Below, piece by piece: positions 1 to 8,220 of a stretch of DNA of 64,000 nt. The notes under the pieces were generated by a model that was not told the origin of the DNA, ran no database searches, and saw only the letters and a program-made list of their open reading frames with translations. Each line of letters begins with the position of its first letter. Position 1 is the first letter of the stretch. Source of the DNA: a bacterium (GTDB lineage: Bacteria; Arandabacterota; Arandabacteria; Arandabacterales; Arandabacteraceae). Location of the stretch: assembly GCA_025774845.1 (NCBI GenBank), contig JALGZP010000011.1:1-64000 (forward strand). Direction: 5' to 3'. The translations under genes were made by a program, and so were the position numbers.

Positions 1-615
1 TAAGTCGGTATCCCAGTCGAATACTGCATCATCACATTCATTCCAGGGAGACCAGACGTCGTTCCTGTCGTAGTCACCCGTGAATGCGTGGGCCTCGAAA
101 CCTACAAATGCCTGGGGGGAGACCTGGACAGCGATTGCGCCTGCCCATGCCGTGAGGGCCCCGCCTGTTTCCTCGGCATCCCGGTACTGCGGGTCGAGAT
201 TCGGAGGAAGCTCTCGTACGCTGTAGGTATCCAGCATGTGGGTCCTGAAGACCGACCCTGCAAGAACCAGGCTCCCACGATAGGTGGGAAGCGGAAACGA
301 AAGCGCGAGTTCCCTGAGTCTCGTAGATGATACGGACCGTGAAGATGTGCCCGTGTACCACTCGGTATCGATATCGTAGGATTCCTTCTGAAAGGTCGTC
401 AGCAGTTCTATTCTTCTTATCTTGGCGAGACCCGCAGGATTCATATACAGGGCTGAGCCGTCATCCACAGCAGCAATACAGGCTCCACCCATTGCCATCC
501 AGCGCGCACCAAGCGCATCCCTGGCAAGAAAGGGCATTTCGTGGCCGGTTGCGCACCATCCTTGAGAGCCGGCGGCCAGGACAAGCGCCAGCCCGATGGC
601 AACATATATCTTCAT
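1..615 (-). CDS. Outer-membrane beta-barrel protein, PorV/FadL-like (truncated by window edge)
   Basis: The reading frame starts at an ATG at 615-613 and stays open to base 1, giving 205 residues of a longer protein. Residues 1-22 form a signal peptide (MKIYVAIGLALVLAAGSQGW, then CA). Just after it comes the pattern LGARWMAMGGACIAAVDDG followed by SALYMNPAGLAKI, which is typical of the N-terminus of FadL/OmpP1- and PorV/PorQ-type barrels. The start overlaps the stop of the upstream lipoprotein gene by one base (TGATG), so the two are probably translationally coupled. A role as an outer-membrane channel or secretion-associated barrel is inferred from the family; the substrate cannot be told from the fragment. 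Confidence 0.72.
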   Translation of the reverse strand, partial: MKIYVAIGLALVLAAGSQGWCATGHEMPFLARDALGARWMAMGGACIAAVDDGSALYMNPAGLAKIRRIELLTTFQKESYDIDTEWYTGTSSRSVSSTRLRELALSFPLPTYRGSLVLAGSVFRTHMLDTYSVRELPPNLDPQYRDAEETGGALTAWAGAIAVQVSPQAFVGFEAHAFTGDYDRNDVWSPWNECDDAVFDWDTDL

Positions 616-1154
616 CACTTATCCTTTGACTTGCGTTCCTTCTTCTCAGGCTCTTTGTCGTCCTTGGGCTTCTCAGCAGGCTTCCGGGGCTGGAAGAGAC
701 GCTTTTCCTTGTTTGTCTTGACTCGTTCCGTCTCGCCCTGACCTGTCGCGGGACCCGTGCCCGGATTTCTGGGGGATTCCTTCACCTTCTCGTTGGAGCC
801 GCCCGGGAGTCCCGGCGTAGGATCTCCGGTAGATGTGCGCGGCTGCCAGAGATTCCGCTTTTCACCGGCGACGCCACCTCCACCATGGCCGTCATCATCC
901 CAGTACCAGTAGTCGTCCCACCACCAGGGATTCCCGTAGTAGGAGCGCCAGTATGGTGAGCGCCAGTTCCAGCTATTGTAATAGGGGTTATGCCAGTAGT
1001 AATAATCGGTGCTTTCGTGGCAATCGGAGCAATGCCTTACCGTCTGGCCGGTATCCCATGAGGCGTCCGTTGTGGGATGGGCCAGCATTGTATAGCATCC
1101 CGCAAAAGCCAAACCGAAAAGTGCCGCAGCCAGAAGCCATCCTACGGTCTTCAT
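615..1154 (-). CDS. Small lipoprotein with one CxxCH motif and an aromatic-rich centre
   Basis: This is a 179-residue protein. The N-terminus is a lipoprotein signal with a lipobox-like FAGC and the acceptor Cys at 20. Residues 42-46 are CSDCH, the c-type haem attachment motif. Residues about 51-87 are extremely rich in Tyr and Trp with Asn and Asp (for example WWWDDYWYWDDD). A Gly stretch follows, then a Pro/Lys/Glu-rich low-complexity tail from about residue 115. I know of no named family with this layout. The gene lies between oadB and a barrel-protein gene on the same strand, with its own likely promoter. A periplasmic or outer-membrane location is well supported; haem binding is only inferred from one motif, which could also occur by chance or bind metal. 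Confidence 0.8.
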   Translation of the reverse strand: MKTVGWLLAAALFGLAFAGCYTMLAHPTTDASWDTGQTVRHCSDCHESTDYYYWHNPYYNSWNWRSPYWRSYYGNPWWWDDYWYWDDDGHGGGGVAGEKRNLWQPRTSTGDPTPGLPGGSNEKVKESPRNPGTGPATGQGETERVKTNKEKRLFQPRKPAEKPKDDKEPEKKERKSKDK

Positions 1155-1195
1155 ATCACCACTTCCTTCGCGTGCGACAGACCTGCTTCCATATT

Positions 1196-1225
1196 ATACT
1201 ATCGTCACATGAAGGCGAGTGTCAA
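1196..1225 (-). promoter_or_regulatory. Likely sigma-70 promoter of the CxxCH lipoprotein gene
   Basis: Read on the minus strand, a perfect TTGACA (1225-1220) is followed after 18 bases by TAGTAT (1201-1196), which overlaps a TATAAT three bases further on. The lipoprotein ATG lies about 40 bases downstream. The site sits between the oadB stop and the lipoprotein start, so the lipoprotein and barrel genes can be expressed apart from the oad operon. Confidence 0.45.
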
Positions 1226-1231
1226 CGCTTT

Positions 1232-2392
1232 TCAGTGAGGTACCATCGATAGCAGCACACCTGCGGCGACCGCCGAGCCAATTACTCCGGTCACATTCGG
1301 TCCCATAGCATGCATGAGGAGCGAGTTATGAGGGTTGGCTCTTTCGCCTTCCCTTTGCACAACACGCGCGGCCATCGGGACCGCGCTTACCCCCGCAGCG
1401 CCGATAAGCGGGTTGATTTTGCCGCCCGAGAGCTTGCACATGAGCTTACCCAGGAGTACACCCGTGGCCGTACCGATTGCGAAGGCAACTGCACCAAGTA
1501 CAAGTATCCCGATCGTCTTTGGTGTGAGGAAGCGTGATCCCTGGAGCGTCGCCCCGACGGCAAGGCCGAGGAATATGGTGACTATATTTATGAGCTCATT
1601 CTGGGCCGTCTTTGAAAGCCGCTCGACAACTCCCGATTCGCGCAGGAGATTACCGAACATAAGCATCCCTATAAGCGGCACGGCCGAGGGTACGAGCAGC
1701 GCACACAGGATGGTCACGGCGAAGGGGAAGAGAATCCGCTCACGCTTTGTGACCTCACGCATCTGCTTCATCTCGATCTTGCGCTCGCGCCGGGTGGTGA
1801 GCGCCCTCATGATGGGCGGCTGGATTATAGGTACGAGCGCCATATAGGAATACGCCGCGATCGCGACGGGCCCCAGCAGGTGAGGCGCCATCTTCGATGT
1901 GAGATATATGGCCGTCGGACCGTCTGCACCTCCTATGATTGCGATCGAACTTGCCTCGGGGAGCGTGAACGACAGCCCCAGCCATGGGATCTTTGCAAGC
2001 GCGAGAGCACCGAGCAGGGTTCCGAAGATCCCGAACTGGGCCGCGGCCCCAAGGAATGTGGTCTTGGGATTTGCGATCAGAGGCCCGAAGTCGGTGAGCG
2101 CGCCTATACCGAGAAAGATGAGGAGCGGGAAGAGCCCGGGTACTATACCGAGGTCATAGATGTACCTCAGAATTCCGCCCTCATCCATCATGCCTATCAC
2201 CGGCACGTTGGTGAGTATCGCCCCGAAGCCTATGGGTATAAGCAGGAGCGGCTCGTAACGCTTCTTGACCGCCAGGTATATGAGGAAACAGCCGATGGCG
2301 ATTACGATCACATTCTGGTAGCTCAGATTTAGAATACCGAGCGACTCTATGAATCTACCTAGGAGGTCCCCAATTCCGTACGTCGCTTCCAT
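1232..2392 (-). CDS. oadB: Na+-transporting oxaloacetate decarboxylase-type beta subunit
   Basis: This is the integral-membrane subunit of a biotin-dependent decarboxylase that pumps Na+ outward while decarboxylating carboxybiotin. About ten hydrophobic segments are visible. The family motif [13 protein letters not shown] holds the essential Asp (about residue 157), and the late [15 protein letters not shown] holds the conserved Asn and Ser thought to act in Na+ passage. Length (386 residues) is normal for OadB/GcdB/MmdB. I place the start at the ATG at 2392, five bases after GGGGAG; a GTG six bases upstream is the alternative. It follows oadA by five bases and closes the oadGAB operon. Substrate identity rests on the alpha subunit. 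Confidence 0.93.
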   Translation of the reverse strand: MEATYGIGDLLGRFIESLGILNLSYQNVIVIAIGCFLIYLAVKKRYEPLLLIPIGFGAILTNVPVIGMMDEGGILRYIYDLGIVPGLFPLLIFLGIGALTDFGPLIANPKTTFLGAAAQFGIFGTLLGALALAKIPWLGLSFTLPEASSIAIIGGADGPTAIYLTSKMAPHLLGPVAIAAYSYMALVPIIQPPIMRALTTRRERKIEMKQMREVTKRERILFPFAVTILCALLVPSAVPLIGMLMFGNLLRESGVVERLSKTAQNELINIVTIFLGLAVGATLQGSRFLTPKTIGILVLGAVAFAIGTATGVLLGKLMCKLSGGKINPLIGAAGVSAVPMAARVVQREGERANPHNSLLMHAMGPNVTGVIGSAVAAGVLLSMVPH

Positions 2393-2403
2393 CGTCACTC
2401 CCC

Positions 2404-4221
2404 TTATTCAATGACAACAAGCGGGTCACCGTTTTCGACCTTGTCCCCGGGCCCAACCAGGAACCTGCCGATCCTGCCGTCAAAGGGCGAGACGACTTTG
2501 GTTTCCATCTTCATCGCTTCAAGGATGAGTATCTCATCCCCGTTCTTGACCGTATCGCCTTCGTTCATAAGGAGTCTTAAGACATCTCCGGTAAGCGGCG
2601 CGTCGACCGTCTTACCATCAGCAGCAGGAGGTGCTGTGGGCGTGGGGGTCGCAGCGGGTGCGGAAGGCGCTATGGCAGTTACCGGGCCGCATCCACCACC
2701 GGCCAGATCCTGAACGGAGACATCGTAGCTCGTACCATTAACAGTTACCTTAAAAGTGCTGTGTGAGACCGCAGCGGGTGCGGCCGCCTGAGCAGGCGCC
2801 GGCGCCGCTGCTTTTTCCGGCTTCTTGGCCGGTGCTGCCGGCTCGGGTTGCTTGATCCCGTCCCTTATGTCGAGAAACTCCAGCCCCACCTCGGGGAAGA
2901 GGGCAAAGGTGAGCACATCCTCGTCCCCGGCCTTGGGTTCGCGTCCGAGCTTTTCGACGAGTTCCTTCCGGTCTTTCTCAAGTTCCGGCTCGATGAGATC
3001 GGCGGGCCGCTGGGTGATCGGTTGCTCTCCGGTTTCTGCGACCACGCGGTCGACGAGTTCCTTCTTGACCTCCCCGGGTGCCTTACCGTACCTGCCAAGC
3101 AGGTAGTTCTTGGTGTGCTCGGTCAAGACCTTGTAGCGTTCGCCCTGGAGCACATTGATCACGGCCTGGGTGCCCACGACCTGGCTACTCGGGGTGACGA
3201 GCGGGGGATAACCCATATCGGCTCTGACTCTCACGACCTCTTGAAGCACCTCGTCATAGCGGTCCATGGCATTCTGTTTTCTGAGCTGGCTTGCGAGGTT
3301 CGAGAGCATTCCGCCAGGCACCTGCGCGGAGAGAATCCTCGTATCGACCCCGGCAAGACCACTCTCATGCTCCGCGAGCTCCTTCCGGACAAACTTGAAG
3401 TGTTCGGCGATCTCAATTAGGAGGTCGAGATCGAGCCCCGTATCGTATGGCCCACCCGCAAGCGCTGCGACCAGACTCTCGGTCGCAGGCTGTGACGTCC
3501 CGAGCGAGAGCGGGGAGAGGGCGGTATCTATGATCGTGGCTCCGGCCTCGATACCTTTGAGGTAACTCATCTCGCTCTGGCCCGTGGTCGCATGGCAGTG
3601 AAGGTGAATAGGAATGCTGATCTTCTTCTTGAGTGCAGTGACAAGCTGGGTGGAGGCATGCTGGGTCAGGAGTCCGGCCATATCCTTGATACATAGCGTG
3701 TCGGCCCCCATCTCCTCAAGTTGCATCGACATCTCAACATAGAAGTCCAGCGTATGGACGGGACTCGTGGTGTATGAGATGCAACCTTCAGCGTGCTTTC
3801 CTACCTTCTTGGTCGCACGCATGGCTGTCTGGAGATTGCGTATATCGTTAAGTGCATCGAATATCCGGAAAACATCGATCCCGGCATCGGCGGCCAGTTC
3901 AACAAACCTCTCAACGAGATCATCGGCGTAATGCCTGTAACCGACGATATTCTGAGCCCTCAGAAGCATCTGCGTCCGTGTATTGGGGATCGCTTTTCTC
4001 AAAGTCCTAACACGCTCCCACGGATCCTCACGCAGGAACCTTATACAGGAATCGAATGTCGCGCCGCCCCACATCTCAAGGGAGAAGTATCCCACGCTAT
4101 CCAGTTTGCCGGCGACGGGGAGCATGTGCTTCGTAGGCATCCTTGTAGCGAGAAGTGATTGATGAGCGTCTCGAAGGATAGTGTCGGTGATCTGTACCTT
4201 TGCAGTTTCTTTCGGGGTCAC
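2404..4221 (-). CDS. oadA: Oxaloacetate decarboxylase alpha subunit (carboxyltransferase plus biotin carrier)
   Basis: The protein has 605 residues. An HMGL-like carboxyltransferase domain comes first (about 8-280): RDAHQS with the metal-ligand Asp18, CIKD with the probably carboxylated Lys179, and HLHCH with ligands His208 and His210. A PYC/OADA domain (about 295-470) and an Ala/Pro linker follow, then a biotinyl domain with EAMKMET, Lys571 being the biotinylation site. The fold belongs to the oxaloacetate decarboxylase and pyruvate carboxylase subunit B group; with oadB and oadG beside it, the Na+-pumping decarboxylase role is favoured. It starts with GTG, overlaps the oadG stop by four bases (GTGA) and has AGGAG nine bases upstream. 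Confidence 0.94.
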   Translation of the reverse strand: MTPKETAKVQITDTILRDAHQSLLATRMPTKHMLPVAGKLDSVGYFSLEMWGGATFDSCIRFLREDPWERVRTLRKAIPNTRTQMLLRAQNIVGYRHYADDLVERFVELAADAGIDVFRIFDALNDIRNLQTAMRATKKVGKHAEGCISYTTSPVHTLDFYVEMSMQLEEMGADTLCIKDMAGLLTQHASTQLVTALKKKISIPIHLHCHATTGQSEMSYLKGIEAGATIIDTALSPLSLGTSQPATESLVAALAGGPYDTGLDLDLLIEIAEHFKFVRKELAEHESGLAGVDTRILSAQVPGGMLSNLASQLRKQNAMDRYDEVLQEVVRVRADMGYPPLVTPSSQVVGTQAVINVLQGERYKVLTEHTKNYLLGRYGKAPGEVKKELVDRVVAETGEQPITQRPADLIEPELEKDRKELVEKLGREPKAGDEDVLTFALFPEVGLEFLDIRDGIKQPEPAAPAKKPEKAAAPAPAQAAAPAAVSHSTFKVTVNGTSYDVSVQDLAGGGCGPVTAIAPSAPAATPTPTAPPAADGKTVDAPLTGDVLRLLMNEGDTVKNGDEILILEAMKMETKVVSPFDGRIGRFLVGPGDKVENGDPLVVIE

Positions 4222-4445
4222 GACTCATCTCTCCTTTCAGCACTTCTTGATCGGAAAACATGCGCATGTAATGCTGCGCTGACTGCGGCAATCAATTCAC
4301 CTGGAACTTCACCGGCAGGGACTGTTTCCGGACCCTTGAATCTCGCGAGAAGGTGTATTGCCAGTGCAAGAAGGGCGATGAAACAGAAGACAATCGCCAT
4401 ACCGAGAAGGGCAATCGCGTAACCAGTACTCATACCCACTTCCAT
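4218..4445 (-). CDS. oadG: Decarboxylase gamma subunit, OadG-like membrane anchor
   Basis: This is a 75-residue protein with a single N-terminal transmembrane helix (about residues 9-34, YAIALLGMAIVFCFIALLAL) and a short charged cytoplasmic tail ending in [11 protein letters not shown]. OadG proteins tether the alpha subunit to the beta subunit and help bind Zn2+; size and position as first gene before oadA fit. The tail lacks an obvious His-rich Zn site, with only two His residues (about 31 and 60). The start MEVG is supported by AAGGAGG six bases upstream. The sequence is poorly conserved in the whole family, so the call relies mostly on context. Confidence 0.8.
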   Translation of the reverse strand: MEVGMSTGYAIALLGMAIVFCFIALLALAIHLLARFKGPETVPAGEVPGELIAAVSAALHAHVFRSRSAERRDES

Positions 4446-4471
4446 TGGCCGCCTCCTTGAATCGGGTTAGG

Positions 4472-4501
4472 AGTTTAGCCCTGCCGGTATGCTGATGTCA
4501 A
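4472..4501 (-). promoter_or_regulatory. Likely promoter of the oadGAB operon
   Basis: On the minus strand TTGACA (4501-4496) is followed after 18 bases by TAAACT (4477-4472). Transcription would start near 4465, giving a leader of about 20 bases that includes the AAGGAGG ribosome-binding site of oadG. Confidence 0.45.
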
Positions 4502-4515
4502 CTGTTTTGACAGTT
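4500..4515. repeat. Inverted repeat AACTGT-TTTG-ACAGTT beside the oad -35 box
   Basis: A perfect six-base inverted repeat with a four-base spacer touches the -35 hexamer of the minus-strand oad promoter and lies in the divergent region between the oad operon and the sigma factor gene. Four T's follow on the plus strand, but the stem is short and AT-rich, so an operator is more likely than a terminator. The bound regulator is unknown. Confidence 0.35.
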
Positions 4516-4651
4516 TTTTGGTTGCAACATGATTACCTTGAAAATATGCTCGTTCCAGCCCGGATGGGCAGGTTGCCCGGAGGGTCCGAACCGGCCCGTG
4601 GCAGGGTCGGCAAGAATCGACAAGAAAAAGCCAGGGAAACGGACCATCGCG

Positions 4652-4680
4652 GGAACTTTGTGGGCATACACAGGTAGAAT
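4652..4680 (+). promoter_or_regulatory. Possible ECF-type promoter of the sigma factor operon
   Basis: GGAACTT (4652-4658) matches the -35 element recognised by RpoE-like ECF sigma factors. After 16 bases comes TAGAAT (4675-4680). The ATG at 4699 and its GGGGTG ribosome-binding site lie just downstream. Auto-activation of ECF operons is common, and this placement would allow it. The -10 region is not a clean ECF consensus. Confidence 0.35.
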
Positions 4681-4698
4681 ATACTGGTAGGGGTGAAG

Positions 4699-5340
4699 AT
4701 GACCCGAGACAGGGGCGAGCTCTTGCCCAGGGGTGGTGCTGAGAGCGACGAACAGTTGATGTTGCGGGTGGGGCAAGGGGACAAGAGTGCTTTTGATGAA
4801 ATCGTTAAAAGGTATACATCGCGGATGGTCAATCTGGCGTATCAGATTGTGGGTGAGCGGGAGCTTGCCCAGGACGTTGCACAGGAGACTTTCTTGAGAG
4901 CATATAAGAGTGCGGCAAGGTACCGGGAAATCTCTAAGTTCTCAACCTGGCTTTATACGATAGCAATTAACCTCTGCAGGAATGAGTTACGTCGGCGCAA
5001 GTTCAGGATGTACTCGCTTGAGGGGATGGCCGAGCGTGAGGATGACGACAAGTTGAGGATCGATATCGCCGATGAAAGCAGGAAACCCGATCGCGATCTT
5101 GAGAAGAAGGAGATCGGGAAGATAGTACGCGATGCGGTGGAGATGCTACCGGAGAAATTCAAAACACCGCTTGTGCTGAGGGACCTTCAAGAACTCACTT
5201 ATGAAGAGATCGGTGGGATATTGGATCTGCCGGAGGGCACGGTGAAATCGAGGATAAACAGAGCGCGGCTGAGGGTGAAAGAAATACTCACCCCTCTATT
5301 CGAACGTACGGACGGGGAGATGACAAACGATGGACTGTAA
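4699..5340 (+). CDS. ECF RNA polymerase sigma factor, RpoE-like
   Basis: This is a sigma-70 family factor of about 213 residues with only regions 2 and 4. Region 2 (about residues 25-95) includes GDKSAFDEIVKRY, AQDVAQETFLRAYK and FSTWLYTIAINLCRNELRRR. Region 4 (about 145-205) holds LPEKFKTPLVLRDL and the helix-turn-helix LTYEEIGGILDLPEGTVKSR. I chose the ATG at 4699 because GGGGTG lies just ahead; a GTG at 4693 is in frame. The gene is followed, with an 11-base overlap, by a zinc-type anti-sigma factor, so it is probably held inactive until an envelope signal releases it. The family fits envelope-stress control, in keeping with the HtrA-like gene downstream. Confidence 0.93.
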   Translation: MTRDRGELLPRGGAESDEQLMLRVGQGDKSAFDEIVKRYTSRMVNLAYQIVGERELAQDVAQETFLRAYKSAARYREISKFSTWLYTIAINLCRNELRRRKFRMYSLEGMAEREDDDKLRIDIADESRKPDRDLEKKEIGKIVRDAVEMLPEKFKTPLVLRDLQELTYEEIGGILDLPEGTVKSRINRARLRVKEILTPLFERTDGEMTNDGL

Positions 5341-5893
5341 GCATGTTGAAGATCTTTTGATGGCATTGTGTGACGGAAGCCTTGATGCGGACAGCGTCCG
5401 CCAGGTGGAGGTTCACCTTGCCTCGTGTTCGGATTGTACCAGGGAGAGGATGAGAGTCGCAAGGACGCTGGATGCACTTCGCGAGTTTGAACGGATTGAA
5501 CCCCGCGAGGACTTCTCTGCAAGGTTGTGGCAGAAGATCGATCAGTGGGACACCGCCAGACGGGCGCTCTGGCTGACCGCGGTGGCCACCTTTGTACGGA
5601 AGAACCGCAGGGCAGTGGCTGTCTGCTGCACGGTGTTTGTCATATCACTCTTAAGCGGGGTCTTTATCCTCCGGGATATGACAGGTGGACCGGGTATGGA
5701 AGTTGCCACAGATGAAAGACCTGCCGAGGGGTTCGTTATCCGCGAGATACCGCAGTCTGTTGCTGCCGTGGATGACACCGTCTTCATGCATTACGTCACG
5801 GGAGACCGTCCTGTGAGACAGGATCCCCGTGCGGAGGACTACGTATTCAAGCCCGTGGTCAGGCCCGTTTCGGATGCCGGGCCGCCCTTCTAG
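5330..5893 (+). CDS. Membrane anti-sigma factor with zinc-binding ZAS motif
   Basis: The protein has 187 residues. The cytoplasmic N-terminus carries the ZAS signature: His29, Cys33 and Cys36 (HLASCSDC), with Cys3 a possible fourth ligand. One transmembrane helix lies at about 97-116 (AVAVCCTVFVISLLSGVFIL), leaving about 70 residues outside. This is the RsiW/RseA-like layout that sequesters the ECF sigma factor. The start overlaps the sigma gene by 11 bases, so stoichiometry is probably set by translational coupling. The extracytoplasmic part shows no domain I recognise; it may be the signal-sensing or protease-cleaved portion. Confidence 0.88.
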   Translation: MDCKHVEDLLMALCDGSLDADSVRQVEVHLASCSDCTRERMRVARTLDALREFERIEPREDFSARLWQKIDQWDTARRALWLTAVATFVRKNRRAVAVCCTVFVISLLSGVFILRDMTGGPGMEVATDERPAEGFVIREIPQSVAAVDDTVFMHYVTGDRPVRQDPRAEDYVFKPVVRPVSDAGPPF

Positions 5894-5904
5894 TGAGGTG
5901 TGAA

Positions 5905-7071
5905 ATGAGGGAACTCGCCTGCATACTCGTGATAGTCGCTGTGGCAGGTGCCGCCATGGACGGCACGGCTCAGGGTATAGATGCCCTCGAACGAGACGTA
6001 ACCCGGCTGGTGGAGGGGGTCAGTGAGTCGATCGTGTCGGTTGCCGCGATCTCAGGGCCTCACGCTGCGAGGAGTGTCGGCTGCGGCATCGTTTTCGATG
6101 AGGAGGGTTTGATACTTACAACGACCAGTGTTGTCGGACACGCCCGGCAGGTAGAGATCGGGACTCGTGACGGGACCAAGATCGAGGGGATGGTTGTAGG
6201 CAGCGACGCGATGTCGGATCTCGCGGTCATAAGAGCAGAGGGACTCAAACTAAAACCGGCAAAACTCGGTGACGCTGATGCCCTGCTTCCTGGCTCTCTG
6301 ATCTTTGTGATCGGCAATGCCTTTGGCTCACTGCCATCGGTTTCGATGGGAGTCGTGAGCACCCCGGCCGGCCGGAGTGGTGACGAGTTGGGTGATTCGA
6401 TGCTCCGGCTTTCGGTTGCGATCAATCCTGGCGATATCGGCGGGCCTGTCGTCAATACAAAGGGTGAAGTAATAGGGATCGTAGTCGGCCGGTTGACTTT
6501 CCAGTCGCGTTACCAGTCGGTCCGTATCCAGGAACGTGGTTCATTCAAGATTGCAGGGACACCCCAGGTTTCGAGTATGACCGTTGCAATGCCTGCTCAA
6601 AGGGCGGTCGCCATGACTGGCGATATCATTAAGACAGGGATGCGTGAACCCGGTTTTCTCGGCGTCCAGGTACTGGATCTCTCTGAGGAGATGAAGGGTA
6701 AGCTTGGCAGGCAAGATGACGGGGTCGTTGTCACGCATGTGGTCACGGCAAGCCCGGCGGAGTCGATAGGCATTGCACCCGGGGATGTGATCACCATGTT
6801 CGGTGCGCACGCTGTAGAATCGGTCGGTGTCCTCCGTGATGCCGTGAGAGCAGCGAGACCCGGGGAGATCACCGAGGTCAAGTTCGTAAGAGGCTCAAAG
6901 ACGCTCTCGGATGGCGTCAGGCTAAGCCGTATGGTGCCCGAGTACGTTCGGGAGGCGTCCCTGCGGCCCCAAAGTGTTGGACCCGAGGAGGTGCGCGCCC
7001 GTATAGAAGATCTCAAAGTCGAAATCGAAATTCTGCGAACCCAGCTAAAGGATATAGAGAAGAGGCAGTAA
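5905..7071 (+). CDS. HtrA/DegP-like PDZ protein with degenerate catalytic triad
   Basis: The protein has 388 residues: signal peptide (about 1-20), trypsin-like domain, one PDZ domain (about 215-310) and a C-terminal coiled coil (about 350-388). It aligns easily with S1C proteases: GLILTTTSVV corresponds to the usual GYILTNNHVV, SDLAVIR keeps the triad Asp (Asp105), and INPGDIGGPVVN corresponds to INPGNSGGPLVN. Thus the His is Ser75 and the nucleophile Ser is Ile178. It is therefore almost certainly not a protease. The start is the ATG at 5905 behind GAGGTG; a GTG at 5893 is in frame but overlaps the previous stop. Its place behind the sigma and anti-sigma genes suggests a sensor, scaffold or chaperone role in the same response (inference). 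Confidence 0.88.
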   Translation: MRELACILVIVAVAGAAMDGTAQGIDALERDVTRLVEGVSESIVSVAAISGPHAARSVGCGIVFDEEGLILTTTSVVGHARQVEIGTRDGTKIEGMVVGSDAMSDLAVIRAEGLKLKPAKLGDADALLPGSLIFVIGNAFGSLPSVSMGVVSTPAGRSGDELGDSMLRLSVAINPGDIGGPVVNTKGEVIGIVVGRLTFQSRYQSVRIQERGSFKIAGTPQVSSMTVAMPAQRAVAMTGDIIKTGMREPGFLGVQVLDLSEEMKGKLGRQDDGVVVTHVVTASPAESIGIAPGDVITMFGAHAVESVGVLRDAVRAARPGEITEVKFVRGSKTLSDGVRLSRMVPEYVREASLRPQSVGPEEVRARIEDLKVEIEILRTQLKDIEKRQ

Positions 7072-7099
7072 ACCCCGGGGTTCCACCCCCGACGTTACC

Positions 7100-7140
7100 G
7101 GGAATTTCCCCTTGACATCCTCTACGACCGTGGCTACTAG
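7100..7140 (+). promoter_or_regulatory. Likely promoter with adjacent palindrome before the DUF4837-like gene
   Basis: TTGACA (7112-7117), a 17-base spacer and TACTAG (7135-7140) precede the ATG at 7166. Directly upstream is the palindrome GGGAATTTCCC (7100-7110), a possible operator. A second perfect palindrome, AACCCCGGGGTT (7071-7082), starts on the stop codon of the HtrA-like gene and may be part of a weak terminator, though no T-run follows. Confidence 0.4.
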
Positions 7141-7165
7141 AATTGTGTCAAAGCGAGGTGACGTG

Positions 7166-8161
7166 ATGAGGCGACTCTTCTGGATTATCCCCGTGCTTTC
7201 CCTGCTGGCCGGTTGCACGCGACCCATGATCGCGGCCTTCGGGTCGAACAGTGAGATCGTAATCGTAACGAGCCCGAGGTGCGTCGACCAGGCAACTGTG
7301 CTGAAATCTATACTCGAGCGCGAAATCCTCACAGTGCAGTACGAGCCGGCCTTTGAGGTCAGACTCGCGACAACCGCTGAAATCCGCTCGGAACGTTCGA
7401 GGAAGAACATTATCATCCTGGACTATCTCAGACCCGATGGCATGATCACCGACGCCATCCTCAGCCTTGCCGGACGGGACAAGGACGCTTTTCTTGAGGG
7501 GCGCCAGAACCGCAAGGAAATGCATGACAGGTGGGCCAAGGGGCAGGTGCTGCTCATAATCGCGACCGAGACCCAGCGTGACCTCGACGATCTCCTGGCC
7601 CGGGAGTCCGATGCCATCTTCAGTTTCGTCAGTGACGCTGTCCAGAAACGTCTCAACCGCTCTCTGTTCTATCCGGGCGAGCAGACAGAGGTATCGGAGC
7701 GCCTTACCGACAGTTATGGATGGGAGCTCAGGCTTCCGAACATCTATAAGGTTGATGAAACGCACGCCGCCGGGCGGGTGATCAAGATCCAGGCCGAACG
7801 CCCTGCCAGGATGATCACGGTTCACTGGGAGGATGGCAGCTGGGCGGACCTGGCCACCACATGTCTTGAGCGCAAGAAGATGCTGGCGTGGGAATTCTGG
7901 GACGAGGACGAGATTGTCGAAGAAAGCCTGGTTATCGGTGAGGGCCGTTTCAATGAACACGACTGCATAGTACTGAGCGGCACCTGGGATAATGAAAAGT
8001 ACACGATCGGCGGAGTGTATGCGAGTTACTGCTTCACCTGTGACGCCTGCAATCGCAGCTACCTTGTTGATGCTTCGGTGTTTGCCCCGGGTCTTGAGAA
8101 ACTACCGCTGATGAGGGAGCTGAGTGCTGTCCTGGCCACCTTCCGATGTTGTAGTCCTTGA
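7166..8161 (+). CDS. DUF4837-like lipoprotein with a Cys cluster
   Basis: This is a 331-residue lipoprotein: signal MRRLFWIIPVLSLLAGC with a textbook LAGC lipobox (Cys17). The body resembles DUF4837 proteins known from Bacteroidetes-type bacteria: an early NSEIVIVTS strand, EPAFEVRLAT, RKNIIILDYLRP, and a late SVFAPGLEKLPLMRELSAVLATF. The function of that family is unknown. Unusual here is CFTCDAC near residue 295 and a terminal RCC, which could bind metal or form disulfides. The ATG at 7166 follows GAGGTG; a TTG 54 bases upstream would spoil the signal. It has its own probable promoter but directly follows the sigma/anti-sigma/HtrA-like group. Confidence 0.6.
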   Translation: MRRLFWIIPVLSLLAGCTRPMIAAFGSNSEIVIVTSPRCVDQATVLKSILEREILTVQYEPAFEVRLATTAEIRSERSRKNIIILDYLRPDGMITDAILSLAGRDKDAFLEGRQNRKEMHDRWAKGQVLLIIATETQRDLDDLLARESDAIFSFVSDAVQKRLNRSLFYPGEQTEVSERLTDSYGWELRLPNIYKVDETHAAGRVIKIQAERPARMITVHWEDGSWADLATTCLERKKMLAWEFWDEDEIVEESLVIGEGRFNEHDCIVLSGTWDNEKYTIGGVYASYCFTCDACNRSYLVDASVFAPGLEKLPLMRELSAVLATFRCCSP

Positions 8162-8186
8162 CATCACCTTAGACCTCTGTTAGATT
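8158..8186 (+). promoter_or_regulatory. Likely sigma-70 promoter of the pepQ-efp-acc cluster
   Basis: TTGACA (8158-8163), a 17-base spacer and TAGATT (8181-8186) give a good housekeeping-type promoter. The -35 box overlaps the stop codon of the preceding lipoprotein gene. The first start codon is the GTG at 8221, preceded by AAGGGGG. Confidence 0.55.
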
Positions 8187-8220
8187 CAGCCCGCATTGTT
8201 ATAGCAAGGGGGTTCCATCT

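Noticed and set aside
4500-4525. An intrinsic terminator formed by AACTGT-TTTG-ACAGTT and the following T's
   Set aside because: The stem is six AT-rich pairs and no gene ends nearby on the plus strand; its contact with the oad -35 box suggests an operator.
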